Below are positions 18,778-28,234 of a stretch of DNA of 64,000 nucleotides, piece after piece (position 1 is the stretch's first letter; each line of letters begins with the position of its first letter). The DNA is from Alteromonas sp. a30 (GTDB taxonomy: Bacteria; Pseudomonadota; Gammaproteobacteria; Enterobacterales; Alteromonadaceae), in NCBI RefSeq assembly GCF_026788005.1, contig NZ_JABEPE010000005.1:62001-126000 (forward strand). The letters are read 5' to 3'. Made by a program: the position numbers and the translations under genes. Under the pieces are notes generated by a model. That model searched no databases. It was not told where the DNA came from and was given only the letters and a program-made list of their open reading frames with translations.

Positions 18778-19401
18778 TTACAAACCAAATACAGACACGT
18801 CACCGCTGCCTTGTCGAAGCAATACAGGCTCACCTTCTGACATATCAATGATAGAGGTAGGTTGCTCACCTAAATATCCACCATTGATAATGAGTCCTAC
18901 TTGCTTCTCTAACCTGTCACGAATGGTTTCTGGGTCGAATTCTGCTTCAGTATTACCCGGTAATATCAGGGTTGATGACATCAACGGCGCGCCCAATTCT
19001 TCTAAAAGGGCTAGCGCAATGTTGTTATCGGGTACGCGTATTCCAATGGTCTTCTTCTTCGGGTTTAATAAGCGTTTAGGCACTTCTTTCGTGGCTTTAA
19101 GGATAAAAGTATACGGCCCCGGAGTATTATTTTTAATGGTACGGAATGCTTGGTTGTCGACCCTTGCATAAACGGATAATTCCGACATATCGCGACACAT
19201 CAGCGTAAAGTTGTGGTTTTTGTCAATTTGACGCACGCGACACAATTGCTCTAACGCGGCTTTGTTATCTAATTGACAACCAATGGAATAACCCGAATCA
19301 GTGGGGTACACCACCACATGACCATCGTTAATAATTTCACACGCCTGTTTGATCAGTCGCTGCTGCGGGTTGTCTGGATGAATGTAAAAAAACTGGCTCA
19401 T
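18778..19401 (-). CDS. yciO: YciO, Sua5/YrdC-like nucleotide-binding protein
   Basis: A 207-residue protein of the YrdC/Sua5 fold. It shows VVYPTDSGYSIGCQLDNKAAL near residue 32 and the threonylcarbamoyl-AMP pocket segments FTLMCRDMSELS, NNTPGPYTFIL and KKKTIGIRVPD. The YciO branch is related to the TsaC enzyme that makes threonylcarbamoyl-AMP for tRNA t6A, but its own role is less clear. The neighbourhood (rnm, scpA, trp) matches E. coli yciO near trp. Confidence 0.9.
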   Translation of the reverse strand: MSQFFYIHPDNPQQRLIKQACEIINDGHVVVYPTDSGYSIGCQLDNKAALEQLCRVRQIDKNHNFTLMCRDMSELSVYARVDNQAFRTIKNNTPGPYTFILKATKEVPKRLLNPKKKTIGIRVPDNNIALALLEELGAPLMSSTLILPGNTEAEFDPETIRDRLEKQVGLIINGGYLGEQPTSIIDMSEGEPVLLRQGSGDVSVFGL

Positions 19402-19478
19402 AGTGTGTTCTTCTTTTGCTGCTGTTAACGCATTTTGATAAACAAGCGGTTGCTATTGATTTCGCCTAGACACCAATG

Positions 19479-20339
19479 TCATGCGTTTACTTGCATTTTT
19501 GTTGTTTCGCTCCACGCATCCCAAACAGGGATAACGTGTTCAGGCATGGATAAATGTCGGCCCAATTCACACCAGCGACCCGGCGCATGAAAATCCGATC
19601 CCATCGACCCGTAAAAACCATACTCTTTGGCATACATAGCAAGTTGATTCTTTAATGAGGGTGATAGTCCGGGATACATGACTTCAATGCCTTCACCACC
19701 TGCCTCTTTAAATTCTAGCATTAAACGCCTTAACCATTTTGCCGATAAATCATATCGGCTTGGATGCGCTAATACTGCTGTGCCGCCGGCATCCGTGATC
19801 CACTGCACCGCTTCGATAACGCTTATCCAATTTGGTTTTACAAACGCCCGCTTGCCTTTAGCAAGATACTGTTTAAACGCCTGCTGAAAATGACTTACTT
19901 TTCCAGAAGCGATAAGCGCTCTGGCAAAATGCGCTCGGGTAATTTGGCCTTTCCCAGCAAGTTTCTGAGCAGTCTCAAATATTCCTTCACAACCGGCCTT
20001 TTCTAACTTCTCGGCCATTTCTTCTGCGCGCTGTAATCGCGTGCTTTGTTGCTGCGCTAAACGTTGCGTAAATTGTGCATCTTGCCAATGAACATTCAAA
20101 CCCAAAATATGAATATCAAACCCATGCCACGCCGTGGAAATTTCGACCCCGGGAATAATATGCAGTTCGCGTTTTTCAGCACTTTGCAGCGCAATAATCT
20201 CGGAAATTGCATCAACCGTGTCATGATCAGTAATCGCCAATACATCCACTTGCTGATTGTGGGCTCGCATTAGCAATTCTGCTGGTGCGAGTGCGCCATC
20301 GGAATAAAGCGTGTGACAATGTAAGTCGATTTTGCTCAT
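19479..20339 (-). CDS. rnm: RNase AM (YciV/TrpH), PHP-domain 5'-3' exonuclease
   Basis: A 286-residue PHP phosphoesterase. Metal ligands are visible in DLHCHTLYSDG (residues 4-14), ITDHDTVDA, IPGVEIST, VLAHPSRYD and GSDFHAPGRW. The E. coli counterpart matures the 5' ends of 5S and 23S rRNA and removes short RNA and 3',5'-bisphosphate nucleotides. It lies divergent from the trp operon, the same setting as E. coli trpH/yciV. About 490 bp separate it from trpE, holding the trp leader. Confidence 0.92.
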   Translation of the reverse strand: MSKIDLHCHTLYSDGALAPAELLMRAHNQQVDVLAITDHDTVDAISEIIALQSAEKRELHIIPGVEISTAWHGFDIHILGLNVHWQDAQFTQRLAQQQSTRLQRAEEMAEKLEKAGCEGIFETAQKLAGKGQITRAHFARALIASGKVSHFQQAFKQYLAKGKRAFVKPNWISVIEAVQWITDAGGTAVLAHPSRYDLSAKWLRRLMLEFKEAGGEGIEVMYPGLSPSLKNQLAMYAKEYGFYGSMGSDFHAPGRWCELGRHLSMPEHVIPVWDAWSETTKMQVNA

Positions 20340-20524
20340 GTAGTAGCCAAGGCTCAGAGTATCTAAAAATTTAGGGCGCTTATGATACTGGAAGCCGAGC
20401 TAAGTCAAAACCTCTTTAACGCGCTATTTTCCCAAATTCCGCAAATCCTCAAAAAGAAAATGAGATTATCCGTTAGATTGAAATATCATATGAAAATAAT
20501 TCAAATTGGTTTTAGAAATACCCC

Positions 20525-20646
20525 TTGACATTAACCTGCATTTGTTATCCCCTATACAGGCTTTTTCGCGGGCCCAGTTCGCGGATAATTATCAAGAAAA
20601 CGTAACCTAAGAACGTAAAGAACGTAACAAAAAGAACCGAATTCTG
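20525..20646 (+). promoter_or_regulatory. trp operon promoter and 5' leader region
   Basis: A perfect -35 hexamer TTGACA sits at 20525-20530. The -10 is uncertain: TATCCC after 15 nt is the nearest match. Between it and the leader peptide the motif AACGTAA occurs three times (20599, 20612 and 20621). I see no clear TrpR-type operator, so attenuation may be the main control. Confidence 0.45.
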
Positions 20647-20703
20647 ATGACACATTTGATGCAAACAATCGCTAACAACAACTGGTGGTGGCACTTCCCC
20701 TAA
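20647..20703 (+). CDS. trpL: trp leader peptide with three tandem Trp codons
   Basis: An 18-codon ORF, MTHLMQTIANNNWWWHFP, with TGG TGG TGG three codons from the end. It is too short for standard gene finders. Ribosome stalling at the Trp codons when charged tRNA-Trp is scarce lets the downstream RNA fold into the antiterminator, allowing trpE transcription. Its position just before the terminator at 20748 is exactly that of enteric trpL. Confidence 0.93.
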   Translation: MTHLMQTIANNNWWWHFP

Positions 20704-20706
20704 CGC

Positions 20707-20753
20707 GCGGGTTGTGATGCCTTATATTTGTATCAAACATGTCAAAAACCCGC
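20707..20753 (+). promoter_or_regulatory. trp antiterminator pairing (2:3)
   Basis: GCGGGTT (20707-20713) is the exact complement of AACCCGC (20747-20753). The latter is also the left arm of the terminator stem, so the two structures exclude each other, as required for attenuation. Confidence 0.85.
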
Positions 20754-20773
20754 TAACAAGAGCGGGTTTTTTT
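20748..20773 (+). terminator. trp attenuator terminator (3:4)
   Basis: ACCCGCT (20748-20754) pairs with AGCGGGT (20761-20767) around AACAAG and is followed by a run of seven T ending at 20773. It lies between trpL and trpE and shares its left arm with the antiterminator. Confidence 0.92.
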
Positions 20774-20828
20774 GTATCTGTTATCAGTCAATCCGTAGTC
20801 AGTTAGCTTTTTTAAGAGATAACGATTA

Positions 20829-22415
20829 ATGAGTTTAGCCGAATTAAGTCAACAAGCAGGTAAGGTAGAAAGCATTGAAATGCAATGTGATTATATTGAA
20901 AATCCACTGCTTGCCTTTCAAACACTATGTCATCAACGTAAAAATGCATTGCTTTTAGAATCGGCTGAGATAGAAAGCAAAGACAGCATCAATAGTATGA
21001 TTTTGGTTGATGCGGCAGTGAAAGTGGTTTGCAACGGACACCAAGTCAATTGCACCGCGTTAACGGAAAATGGTCAGCAAGTGCTCCCCGTTATACAACA
21101 GCACCTTAGCCAATTTATCAGCCAGCAAAGCCAAACCTCATTGCAACTCACCTTCCCTGAACCTGACAACGACCTCGACGAAGACACCAAGCTAAAGCAA
21201 ACGTCTGTTTTCGACGTGTTGCGTGTTCTGCAAAATGCATTGGTGCCGCTTCGGGAAAATCCGTTGTCCATTTTTGTCGGCGGTACTTTTGCCTACGACC
21301 TGTACGCCTCTTTTGAACCAATTCAGGACGTGCCGCAAGGACCAAACACTTGCCCAGATTACGTCTTCTATTTAGCTGAAACGTTAATTCATATCGATCA
21401 CCAACAACGAAGCACTGAAATTATTGGTAGCGTATTCAGTGGTAAAGCCGTGGCAAACAGCTATTTTGCGATTAGTCAGCGTCTTGAAAAAATCAAACAG
21501 GTTATTAGTGAGTTAACGCCTATTGATGAAGTCATTACATCCCCCGTTACGACCTTGGATATGCGAGAAAATCAATCCGATGACGTGTATTGCAACAATG
21601 TTTTACGCCTAAGAGAGAACATTCTGGCAGGGGATATTTTCCAAGTTGTTCCCTCACGAACCTTTAGTTTGCCTTGCCCCGCGCCGTTTAAAGCCTACGC
21701 ACAACTCAAGCAAAATAATCCGAGTCCGTACATGTTCTATATTCAGGACGAAGACTTCGCGATTTTTGGTGCATCGCCAGAACTGGCGGTGAAATACGAA
21801 AAGCAAAGCAATCAAGTGGAAGTTTACCCCATTGCCGGAACTCGCCCTCGAGGGAAACGCGCAAACGGTGAAATAGATCCAGATTTAGACAGCCGTATTG
21901 AACTCACACTGCGCGAAGACAACAAAGAAAAAGCCGAACACATCATGCTGGTTGATTTAGCCCGTAACGATATTGCCCGCGTTTCCGAAGCAGGCACACG
22001 TTACGTAAGAGATTTACTTAAGGTTGACCGTTATTCCCATGTGATGCATTTGGTGTCTCGCGTGGTAGGTCAATTACGGCACGACCTAGACGCGCTCCAC
22101 GCCTATCAAGCTTGCATGAACATGGGCACACTTGTGGGCGCACCTAAAGTCCGTGCCGCACAACTGATTCGTGATGTAGAAGGTGAGCGACGCGGCAGTT
22201 ACGGCGGTGCCGTAGGCTTTTTTACCGGCAAAGGCGATTTGAATACCTGTATTGTTATCCGCTCCGCGTTTGTAAAAGACCAAGTCGCGCACGTTCAAGC
22301 AGGTGCTGGCGTGGTATACGACTCCATACCACAAAGTGAAGCCGACGAAACCCGCAGCAAAGCACAAGCCGTGATTTCTGCCATTTTGCAATCCCACGCA
22401 CAGCAGCAAGGTTAA
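20829..22415 (+). CDS. trpE: Anthranilate synthase component I
   Basis: A 528-residue chorismate-using enzyme. It makes anthranilate with ammonia supplied by TrpG. The tryptophan feedback motif LLESAE is at residues 38-43, and the chorismate-binding core includes PYMFYIQDEDFAIFGASPEL, PIAGTRPRGK, HIMLVDLARNDIARV and GAPKVRAAQLI. Length is normal. It begins 55 nt after the attenuator and is followed by trpG after 11 nt. Confidence 0.97.
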   Translation: MSLAELSQQAGKVESIEMQCDYIENPLLAFQTLCHQRKNALLLESAEIESKDSINSMILVDAAVKVVCNGHQVNCTALTENGQQVLPVIQQHLSQFISQQSQTSLQLTFPEPDNDLDEDTKLKQTSVFDVLRVLQNALVPLRENPLSIFVGGTFAYDLYASFEPIQDVPQGPNTCPDYVFYLAETLIHIDHQQRSTEIIGSVFSGKAVANSYFAISQRLEKIKQVISELTPIDEVITSPVTTLDMRENQSDDVYCNNVLRLRENILAGDIFQVVPSRTFSLPCPAPFKAYAQLKQNNPSPYMFYIQDEDFAIFGASPELAVKYEKQSNQVEVYPIAGTRPRGKRANGEIDPDLDSRIELTLREDNKEKAEHIMLVDLARNDIARVSEAGTRYVRDLLKVDRYSHVMHLVSRVVGQLRHDLDALHAYQACMNMGTLVGAPKVRAAQLIRDVEGERRGSYGGAVGFFTGKGDLNTCIVIRSAFVKDQVAHVQAGAGVVYDSIPQSEADETRSKAQAVISAILQSHAQQQG

Positions 22416-22426
22416 GGAGCACAAAC

Positions 22427-23035
22427 ATGGCACAAGCTCACATTATACTTATCGACAATATCGACTCATTTACCTACAACTTAGTCGATGAATTACGGGT
22501 TTTAGGTCACAAACTCACCGTGTTTCGTAATAACGTTTCCGTGGAAAAAGTGATGTCGTTTATGCGTGACCAAGGCCCAAATACACTGTTGATGCTATCA
22601 CCGGGGCCGGGAAACCCAAGCAGCGCAGGTAATATGCTGACGTTAATTGAACAAGCAGCTGGTGAATTTCCCGTACTTGGCATTTGTTTAGGACACCAAG
22701 CCATCGTACAACATTATGGCGGCATCATAGACCGCGCGCCACAAGCTATGCATGGAAAATCATCACCACTTACTCATTGTGAAAACCGCATGTTTGCAGG
22801 GTTAGAGCAAGGTTTTACTATTGCCAGATACCATTCACTGATGGCAGCAACCATACCTGATTCGTTATCAGTTTTAGCGCATTCAGACCACATTCCCATG
22901 TGCGTGTACCACCAAGCACAACGCATGTTGGGTTTCCAATTCCATCCAGAATCCATTTTAACCGCGCAAGGTAGTCAATTATTGCGCCAAAGTATTGATT
23001 ATTTGATTCAATCAGGAGAGCCAAATGCGTGCTAA
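22427..23035 (+). CDS. trpG: Anthranilate synthase component II (glutamine amidotransferase)
   Basis: A 202-residue class I glutamine amidotransferase. The nucleophilic cysteine lies in [17 protein letters not shown] and the His-Glu pair in FQFHPESIL. It releases ammonia from glutamine for TrpE. Unlike E. coli, where this domain is fused to TrpD, it is a separate protein here. It overlaps the next gene by 11 nt. Confidence 0.96.
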   Translation: MAQAHIILIDNIDSFTYNLVDELRVLGHKLTVFRNNVSVEKVMSFMRDQGPNTLLMLSPGPGNPSSAGNMLTLIEQAAGEFPVLGICLGHQAIVQHYGGIIDRAPQAMHGKSSPLTHCENRMFAGLEQGFTIARYHSLMAATIPDSLSVLAHSDHIPMCVYHQAQRMLGFQFHPESILTAQGSQLLRQSIDYLIQSGEPNAC

Positions 23036-25466
23036 TGTTCTACCGCTTTTGCACAAAGTGCTGCAAGGCGACACGCTCAGCCTGAAAGAAACTCAGGCAT
23101 TTTTTACCGAAGTGGTATCCGGGCAAATGGATGACATCATTCTTGCCTCTATGTTAAGTGCGCTAAAAGTGCGCGGCGAAACACCAGAAGAGCTCGCTGG
23201 CGCAGCTAAAGCTATGATTGAACATGCAGCGCCTATCGCCCGCCCTGCTTATCAATTTGCTGATATTGTTGGCACTGGGGGTGATGGTCATCACACCATT
23301 AATATCTCCTCGGCGGCGGCAATTGTAGTGGCAAGTTGCGGGTTAACCGTGGCAAAACATGGCAATAGAAGCGTGTCGAGCAAATCAGGTTCAGCAGATC
23401 TATTCGAACAATTTGGTTTGAATTTAACCATGTCTGCCGACATTGCCCGCCAATGTTTAGATGAAAGCCAGTTTTGCTTCTTATTCGCGCCGAATTATCA
23501 TGCGGGCATCAAACACGCCATGAATGTACGCACCACAATTAAAGCGCGCACCTTATTTAACTTACTTGGTCCATTGCTCAACCCTGCGCGCCCAAGTCAT
23601 ATTGTCACCGGCGTTTACGCACCGGAATTGGTAGAGCCTTACGCCAAAACGTTACAACTTTTGGGCTACCAACATGCCATGGTAGTGCACGGTAGTGGAC
23701 TCGATGAAATTGGCTTGCACGGCCCAACACAAGTGGCAGAGGTGCAAGGCAATGAGATTTTGTTGTATCACCTAACACCGGAAGATTTCGACCTGCCACA
23801 TTATACATTGGACGCCATAAAAGGCGGTGAGCCAGACGAAAACCGCGCCATGATCACCGAGGTGTTACAAGGCAAAGGGGATGTTGCTCACCGCGACAAT
23901 ATTGCCGCCAATGCAGGTGCGCTATTAAAATTGTGTGGTAAAGCAGAAAGCTTCGCTGCGGGTGCGAAAATGGCGATTGAGTCGATGCAAAGTGGCGCGC
24001 CATTTGAAACCATTAGCAACAGCGCGCGCATCAGCCAGACAAAAACGAACAAGGCTGGCAACATCCTAGACAAAATCGTTGCCGATAAACGAATTGAATT
24101 AGTCGAGCGCAAAAAAACACTGCCGATGGAAAGCTTTGTGCAAAACCTGAAACCATCCACGCGCAGCTTTTACGATGCGTTATCCAAGCCTAACGCCGGT
24201 TACATTTTGGAATGCAAGAAGGCGTCTCCCTCCAAAGGACTTATTCGCGACCCGTTCGACTTAGACGAAATTCTCGACGCCTATGAACCTTATGCATCGG
24301 CACTTTCTGTACTCACCGATGAAAAGTATTTTCAGGGCAAATTTGAATATTTAGATTACGTTACCAGCAAGGTTAGCATTCCAGTATTAAACAAAGATTT
24401 CTTTGTTGACCCATACCAAATTCACCTTGCTCGTTATCACAATGCCGATGCAGTGTTGCTGATGCTTTCTGTGCTAAACGATGATGAATATCGGGAATTG
24501 GCAGAATTGGCGAAAAGCTACAACATGGGCATTTTAACGGAAGTGAGTAACGAGGAAGAAGCCCATCGCGCCATTGCCCTTGGCGCTGATATCATCGGCA
24601 TTAATAACCGTAATTTACGCGATTTAAGCACCGATCTTGCTACCACTGAAATGCTCGCGCCATTGCTTAGTCAAAATCACAAACAAAGCGATGAAAACGG
24701 CAGAAAGCGCCTGCTAATTTCCGAATCCGGCATTTACACCTACCAAGATGTCAGGCGTTTAGCGCCTTTAGTAGACGGCTTTTTGGTGGGCAGCTCGTTA
24801 ATGGCGCAAGCCGATGTAAAACAAGCCGCTGCTAGGCTGACTCACGGTAACGTCAAAGTCTGCGGTATTACCCGTGAGCAAGATGCCATTGCAGCAAAAA
24901 TGGCGGGCGCGAGCTACTTAGGATTGATCTTCGCACCAGCATCAAAACGTAAAGTAACTTTGGAGAAAGCGAAATCCATTGTCGCTGCATGTTCTCATCA
25001 CTATGTTGGCGTATTTGTGAACGCTGACATCAACATTGTTGTTGAATATGCGACGCAGCTTCAATTAACGGCGGTGCAATTACACGGAAAAGAAGACCAA
25101 GCTTACATTGATGCATTGCGCCAACAATTACCGTCTTACTGCCAAATTTGGAAGGCTAAAGGTGTCAAAGCAAATAGCGATATGCTTCCACCGCTTAACG
25201 AGCAACAAGTTGACTTATTCTTGTTAGATTGTCAGGTTGGCACCCAATCCGGCGGCACTGGGCAACAATTTAACTGGCAGTTGCTTGATGCCCTAAACGA
25301 TAAATCCAACATTGCACTGGCGGGCGGGTTAAATCCCGACAATGTGTCCACTGCTGGCGCACAAGGCGCAGCCTTAATCGATATTAATTCAGGTGTAGAA
25401 AGCGCTCCGGGGATTAAAGATGACACTTTGATCCAGCAAGCGTTTACCGCACTAAGAGCCTATTAA
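23025..25466 (+). CDS. trpDCF: Trifunctional TrpD-TrpC-TrpF fusion
   Basis: One uninterrupted 813-residue frame carries three consecutive enzymes. Residues 1-335 are anthranilate phosphoribosyltransferase ([36 protein letters not shown]). Residues about 346-605 are indole-3-glycerol phosphate synthase ([41 protein letters not shown]). Residues about 609-813 are phosphoribosylanthranilate isomerase ([36 protein letters not shown]). TrpC-TrpF fusion is usual in gammaproteobacteria; joining TrpD as well is not. The junction ([20 protein letters not shown]) has no Met, Val or Leu start codon with a ribosome site where a separate TrpC would begin, so fusion is genuine in this sequence. The product performs three successive steps of Trp synthesis. 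Confidence 0.93.
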   Translation: MRANVLPLLHKVLQGDTLSLKETQAFFTEVVSGQMDDIILASMLSALKVRGETPEELAGAAKAMIEHAAPIARPAYQFADIVGTGGDGHHTINISSAAAIVVASCGLTVAKHGNRSVSSKSGSADLFEQFGLNLTMSADIARQCLDESQFCFLFAPNYHAGIKHAMNVRTTIKARTLFNLLGPLLNPARPSHIVTGVYAPELVEPYAKTLQLLGYQHAMVVHGSGLDEIGLHGPTQVAEVQGNEILLYHLTPEDFDLPHYTLDAIKGGEPDENRAMITEVLQGKGDVAHRDNIAANAGALLKLCGKAESFAAGAKMAIESMQSGAPFETISNSARISQTKTNKAGNILDKIVADKRIELVERKKTLPMESFVQNLKPSTRSFYDALSKPNAGYILECKKASPSKGLIRDPFDLDEILDAYEPYASALSVLTDEKYFQGKFEYLDYVTSKVSIPVLNKDFFVDPYQIHLARYHNADAVLLMLSVLNDDEYRELAELAKSYNMGILTEVSNEEEAHRAIALGADIIGINNRNLRDLSTDLATTEMLAPLLSQNHKQSDENGRKRLLISESGIYTYQDVRRLAPLVDGFLVGSSLMAQADVKQAAARLTHGNVKVCGITREQDAIAAKMAGASYLGLIFAPASKRKVTLEKAKSIVAACSHHYVGVFVNADINIVVEYATQLQLTAVQLHGKEDQAYIDALRQQLPSYCQIWKAKGVKANSDMLPPLNEQQVDLFLLDCQVGTQSGGTGQQFNWQLLDALNDKSNIALAGGLNPDNVSTAGAQGAALIDINSGVESAPGIKDDTLIQQAFTALRAY

Positions 25467-25482
25467 AAGCGAGTTTTAAACA

Positions 25483-26694
25483 ATGAATAAATTAGACAGT
25501 AAGTTCGGCGATTTCGGTGGCATGTATGTGCCGGAATTGTTGATCCCCGCATTGGACCAGCTAGAACAAGCTTTCATTGATGCGCAAAACGATCCTGAAT
25601 TCCAAAAAGAGTTTATGGGTTTGCTCCACGACTACGCGGGTCGTCCTACAGCGCTCACCCTGACCCGCAACTTAGTGAGTAATCCAAACGTTAAACTCTA
25701 TTTAAAACGTGAAGATTTACTTCACGGCGGCGCGCACAAAACGAATCAAGTTTTAGGTCAGGCACTGCTCACCAAACGAATGGGCAAAAAGTACGTGATT
25801 GCTGAAACTGGCGCAGGTCAACACGGCACCGCCACAGCCCTTGCGTGTGCATTGCTGGGCTTAAAAGCACGAATCTACATGGGCGCAAAAGACGTTGAAC
25901 GCCAAGCACCAAACGTCTTTAGAATGCGTTTAATGGGCGCGGAAGTGATTCCCGTTGATTCCGGTTCAGGCACATTAAAAGACGCTGTAAATGAGGCTAT
26001 GCGCGACTGGTCTGCAACTTATGAAGATACCCATTATTTGCTGGGTACGGCCGCCGGTCCTCACCCCTTCCCTACCATTGTTCGCGAATTTCATCGCATG
26101 ATTGGGGAAGAAACCAAGCGTCAAATTATGGAAAAAGAAGGTCGTTTACCGGATGCGATAATCGCCTGCGTGGGTGGCGGTTCAAACGCCATTGGCATGT
26201 TTGCCGACTTCATCGACGATGAAAACGTTAAATTAATTGGCGTAGAACCCGGCGGTAAAGGCATTCACACAGGCCACCACGGCGCGGCTATCAGTACCGG
26301 CAGCAAAGGCATTTTACATGGAACCTACAGTTACATTATGCAAGATGAAGTGGGGCAAATTGAAGAATCTTACTCGGTTTCAGCAGGGCTCGATTATCCT
26401 GCGGTAGGTCCACAACACGCGCATTTGCACGCAACCGGACGCGCGCAATACGTAGCTATCGACGATGACGAAGCACTAAACGCCTTCCAATTACTGGCAC
26501 AAAAAGAAGGCATTATTCCAGCGTTAGAATCGTCTCATGCCCTTGCTCATGCCTTAAACATGGCCGATGAAGCCGAAGAAGAAAGCATTTTTGTGGTTAA
26601 CCTTTCTGGTCGTGGTGACAAAGACTTATCTCACGTTTACGACATCATTGGCGACCGTGTTGTTGCTGACACAAACGAACAAGCAGGAGAATAG
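25483..26694 (+). CDS. trpB: Tryptophan synthase beta chain
   Basis: A 403-residue PLP enzyme. The PLP-binding lysine lies in [16 protein letters not shown], the phosphate-binding glycine loop in [12 protein letters not shown], and the serine-binding segment in [13 protein letters not shown]. It condenses indole with serine to give tryptophan, receiving indole by channel from TrpA. It lies 16 nt after trpDCF and 2 nt before trpA. Length is normal. Confidence 0.97.
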   Translation: MNKLDSKFGDFGGMYVPELLIPALDQLEQAFIDAQNDPEFQKEFMGLLHDYAGRPTALTLTRNLVSNPNVKLYLKREDLLHGGAHKTNQVLGQALLTKRMGKKYVIAETGAGQHGTATALACALLGLKARIYMGAKDVERQAPNVFRMRLMGAEVIPVDSGSGTLKDAVNEAMRDWSATYEDTHYLLGTAAGPHPFPTIVREFHRMIGEETKRQIMEKEGRLPDAIIACVGGGSNAIGMFADFIDDENVKLIGVEPGGKGIHTGHHGAAISTGSKGILHGTYSYIMQDEVGQIEESYSVSAGLDYPAVGPQHAHLHATGRAQYVAIDDDEALNAFQLLAQKEGIIPALESSHALAHALNMADEAEEESIFVVNLSGRGDKDLSHVYDIIGDRVVADTNEQAGE

Positions 26695-26696
26695 CA

Positions 26697-27518
26697 ATGG
26701 ATAGATATAAAGCAATGTTCGAGCAATTAGCCGCCAAACAGGAAGGCGCCTTTGTGCCCTTCGTTACATTAGGCGACCCTGATGTTGAAACCTCAACGGA
26801 TATTGTTAATTGCCTCGTAGAAAACGGTGCTGATGCCTTAGAGTTAGGTATTCCTTTTTCCGACCCAATCGCTGATGGTCCAACCCTGCAAAAAGCCAGT
26901 ATTCGTGCATTGTCGCATCACGTTACACCGGATGACAGCTTTGCCATTATCAGCAAGATTCGTACCCTACATCCCAGTACCCCTATTGGCTTATTGTTGT
27001 ATTCCAACTTAGTGATGCACCGTGGTATCGACGCCTTCTACCAAGCCGCAAAGGCCGCTGGCGTCGATTCAATTCTAATTGCCGATGTCCCCGCCAGAGA
27101 ATCCGGTCCTTTCTTTGAAGCCGCAACAAAACACGACATTAAACAGATTCTTATCGCACCACCTAACGCCAGTGAAGAAACCTTGCAACTGATTTCAAAA
27201 CACAGCGAAGGTTACACCTATTTATTGGGTCGCGCAGGTGTTACCGGTGCTGAAACTGCCGCGCAAATGCCCGCTAGCAAATTGGTTAGCAGACTAACGG
27301 AATTAGACGTAGCACCGCCGGTCATTGGCTTTGGTATCTCTAAACCCGAACAAGTTAAAGCCGCCATTGATGCCGGCGCGGCAGGCGCAATTTCGGGCTC
27401 AGCAACCGTCAATATCATTGAGCAGAATTTAGACGACAAAGCCAAAATGCTCCGTGTACTAGCACAATTTACGGCTGCCATGAAAGCCGCAACCCAAACA
27501 ACCGCTAGCAAGGAATAA
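26697..27518 (+). CDS. trpA: Tryptophan synthase alpha chain
   Basis: A 273-residue TIM barrel that splits indole-3-glycerol phosphate into indole and glyceraldehyde 3-phosphate. The catalytic Glu and Asp are visible in [20 protein letters not shown]. The phosphate-binding loops are [13 protein letters not shown] and [10 protein letters not shown]. It is the last biosynthetic gene of the operon, with yciI 7 nt downstream. Confidence 0.97.
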   Translation: MDRYKAMFEQLAAKQEGAFVPFVTLGDPDVETSTDIVNCLVENGADALELGIPFSDPIADGPTLQKASIRALSHHVTPDDSFAIISKIRTLHPSTPIGLLLYSNLVMHRGIDAFYQAAKAAGVDSILIADVPARESGPFFEAATKHDIKQILIAPPNASEETLQLISKHSEGYTYLLGRAGVTGAETAAQMPASKLVSRLTELDVAPPVIGFGISKPEQVKAAIDAGAAGAISGSATVNIIEQNLDDKAKMLRVLAQFTAAMKAATQTTASKE

Positions 27519-27525
27519 ACACAGA

Positions 27526-27822
27526 ATGTATTACATGATTTATTCACTCGATGTGGAAAACAGCCTTGAACAACGCCTAAAAGTGCGCCCCGCTCACTTA
27601 GCCCGTTTAACCGCGTTACGAGAACAAGGCCGACTGCTAACCGCAGGTCCACTCCCTGCTATTGATAGTGAAGACCCAGGCGCCGCAGGCTTTACCGGCT
27701 CCTTAGTGGTTGCTGAGTTCGAGAGTTTAGAAACGGCGCAAGCGTGGGCCGATGTCGACCCGTATTTATTAAACGGCGTGTATCAAAGTAGCGAGGTTAA
27801 GCCTTTTAAGAAGGTGTTTTAA
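27526..27822 (+). CDS. yciI: YciI family protein
   Basis: A 98-residue alpha/beta-barrel dimer protein. It opens [20 protein letters not shown], with the conserved His and Asp in [20 protein letters not shown] and [10 protein letters not shown]. The biochemical role of YciI is poorly defined, though the fold resembles muconolactone isomerase and dye-decolourising domains. It follows trpA by 7 nt. In E. coli yciI lies near trp too, so the linkage is old. No clear terminator was found immediately after it. Confidence 0.88.
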   Translation: MYYMIYSLDVENSLEQRLKVRPAHLARLTALREQGRLLTAGPLPAIDSEDPGAAGFTGSLVVAEFESLETAQAWADVDPYLLNGVYQSSEVKPFKKVF

Positions 27823-27848
27823 CCACCACTCGCTAAATAATTGTGTTT

Positions 27849-27947
27849 AATTGTCAGTCACCTCGTAGCAATTTATCGCAAACTCCTCGTGGATACTTCT
27901 CTGCGGCCGAGGGTTTGCTCCTAATTCTCTACAGGTGACTGCTAATT
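27849..27947. repeat. Long imperfect inverted repeat, about 40-bp arms
   Basis: The left arm reads AATTGTCAGTCACCTCGTAG and onward; the reverse complement of the right arm reads AATTAGCAGTCACCTGTAGA and onward. They stay aligned, with a few mismatches and single-base gaps, through GCAAAC and CCTCG. The centre is about 20 nt. Such a structure could be a small non-autonomous repeat element or a processing/termination signal after yciI. I saw no second full copy in this window. Confidence 0.55.
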
Positions 27948-27961
27948 GGAACAGACAAATA

Positions 27962-27973
27962 GCATACGTATGC
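27962..27973. promoter_or_regulatory. Palindromic operator-like site 1 before the amylase gene
   Basis: GCATACGTATGC is a perfect 12-bp palindrome with a central CG step, the usual shape of LacI-family repressor sites. A close copy lies 155 bp downstream. Assignment to a maltose-type regulator is inference from the downstream amylase. Confidence 0.45.
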
Positions 27974-28116
27974 AGGAGGAAGTTTTTGTTTCCCCTATCC
28001 TAATAATTATTAGAATTTATCGAGCCACCCCTTTTTTCGATGAATTTTCCAACAAAAACATCTTCTAAATTCCACACCAACACGCACAAAATAACCCTTT
28101 TATGCACTATTTAGCT

Positions 28117-28128
28117 GCATACGTATTC
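28117..28128. promoter_or_regulatory. Palindromic operator-like site 2 before the amylase gene
   Basis: GCATACGTATTC matches site 1 at 11 of 12 bases. It lies close to a possible promoter (TTGATC near 28131 and TATTTA about 15 nt further), about 110 bp before the amylase ATG, so a bound repressor or activator there could control transcription. Confidence 0.45.
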
Positions 28129-28234
28129 AGTTTGATCTCCCCTCCGGCTTAATATTTACTCAACTTACAACTGATTTACATTTTATTAACGCAAGAAAAT
28201 TCCCACTAACAATCATAAGAATTAGGAGATAAAC

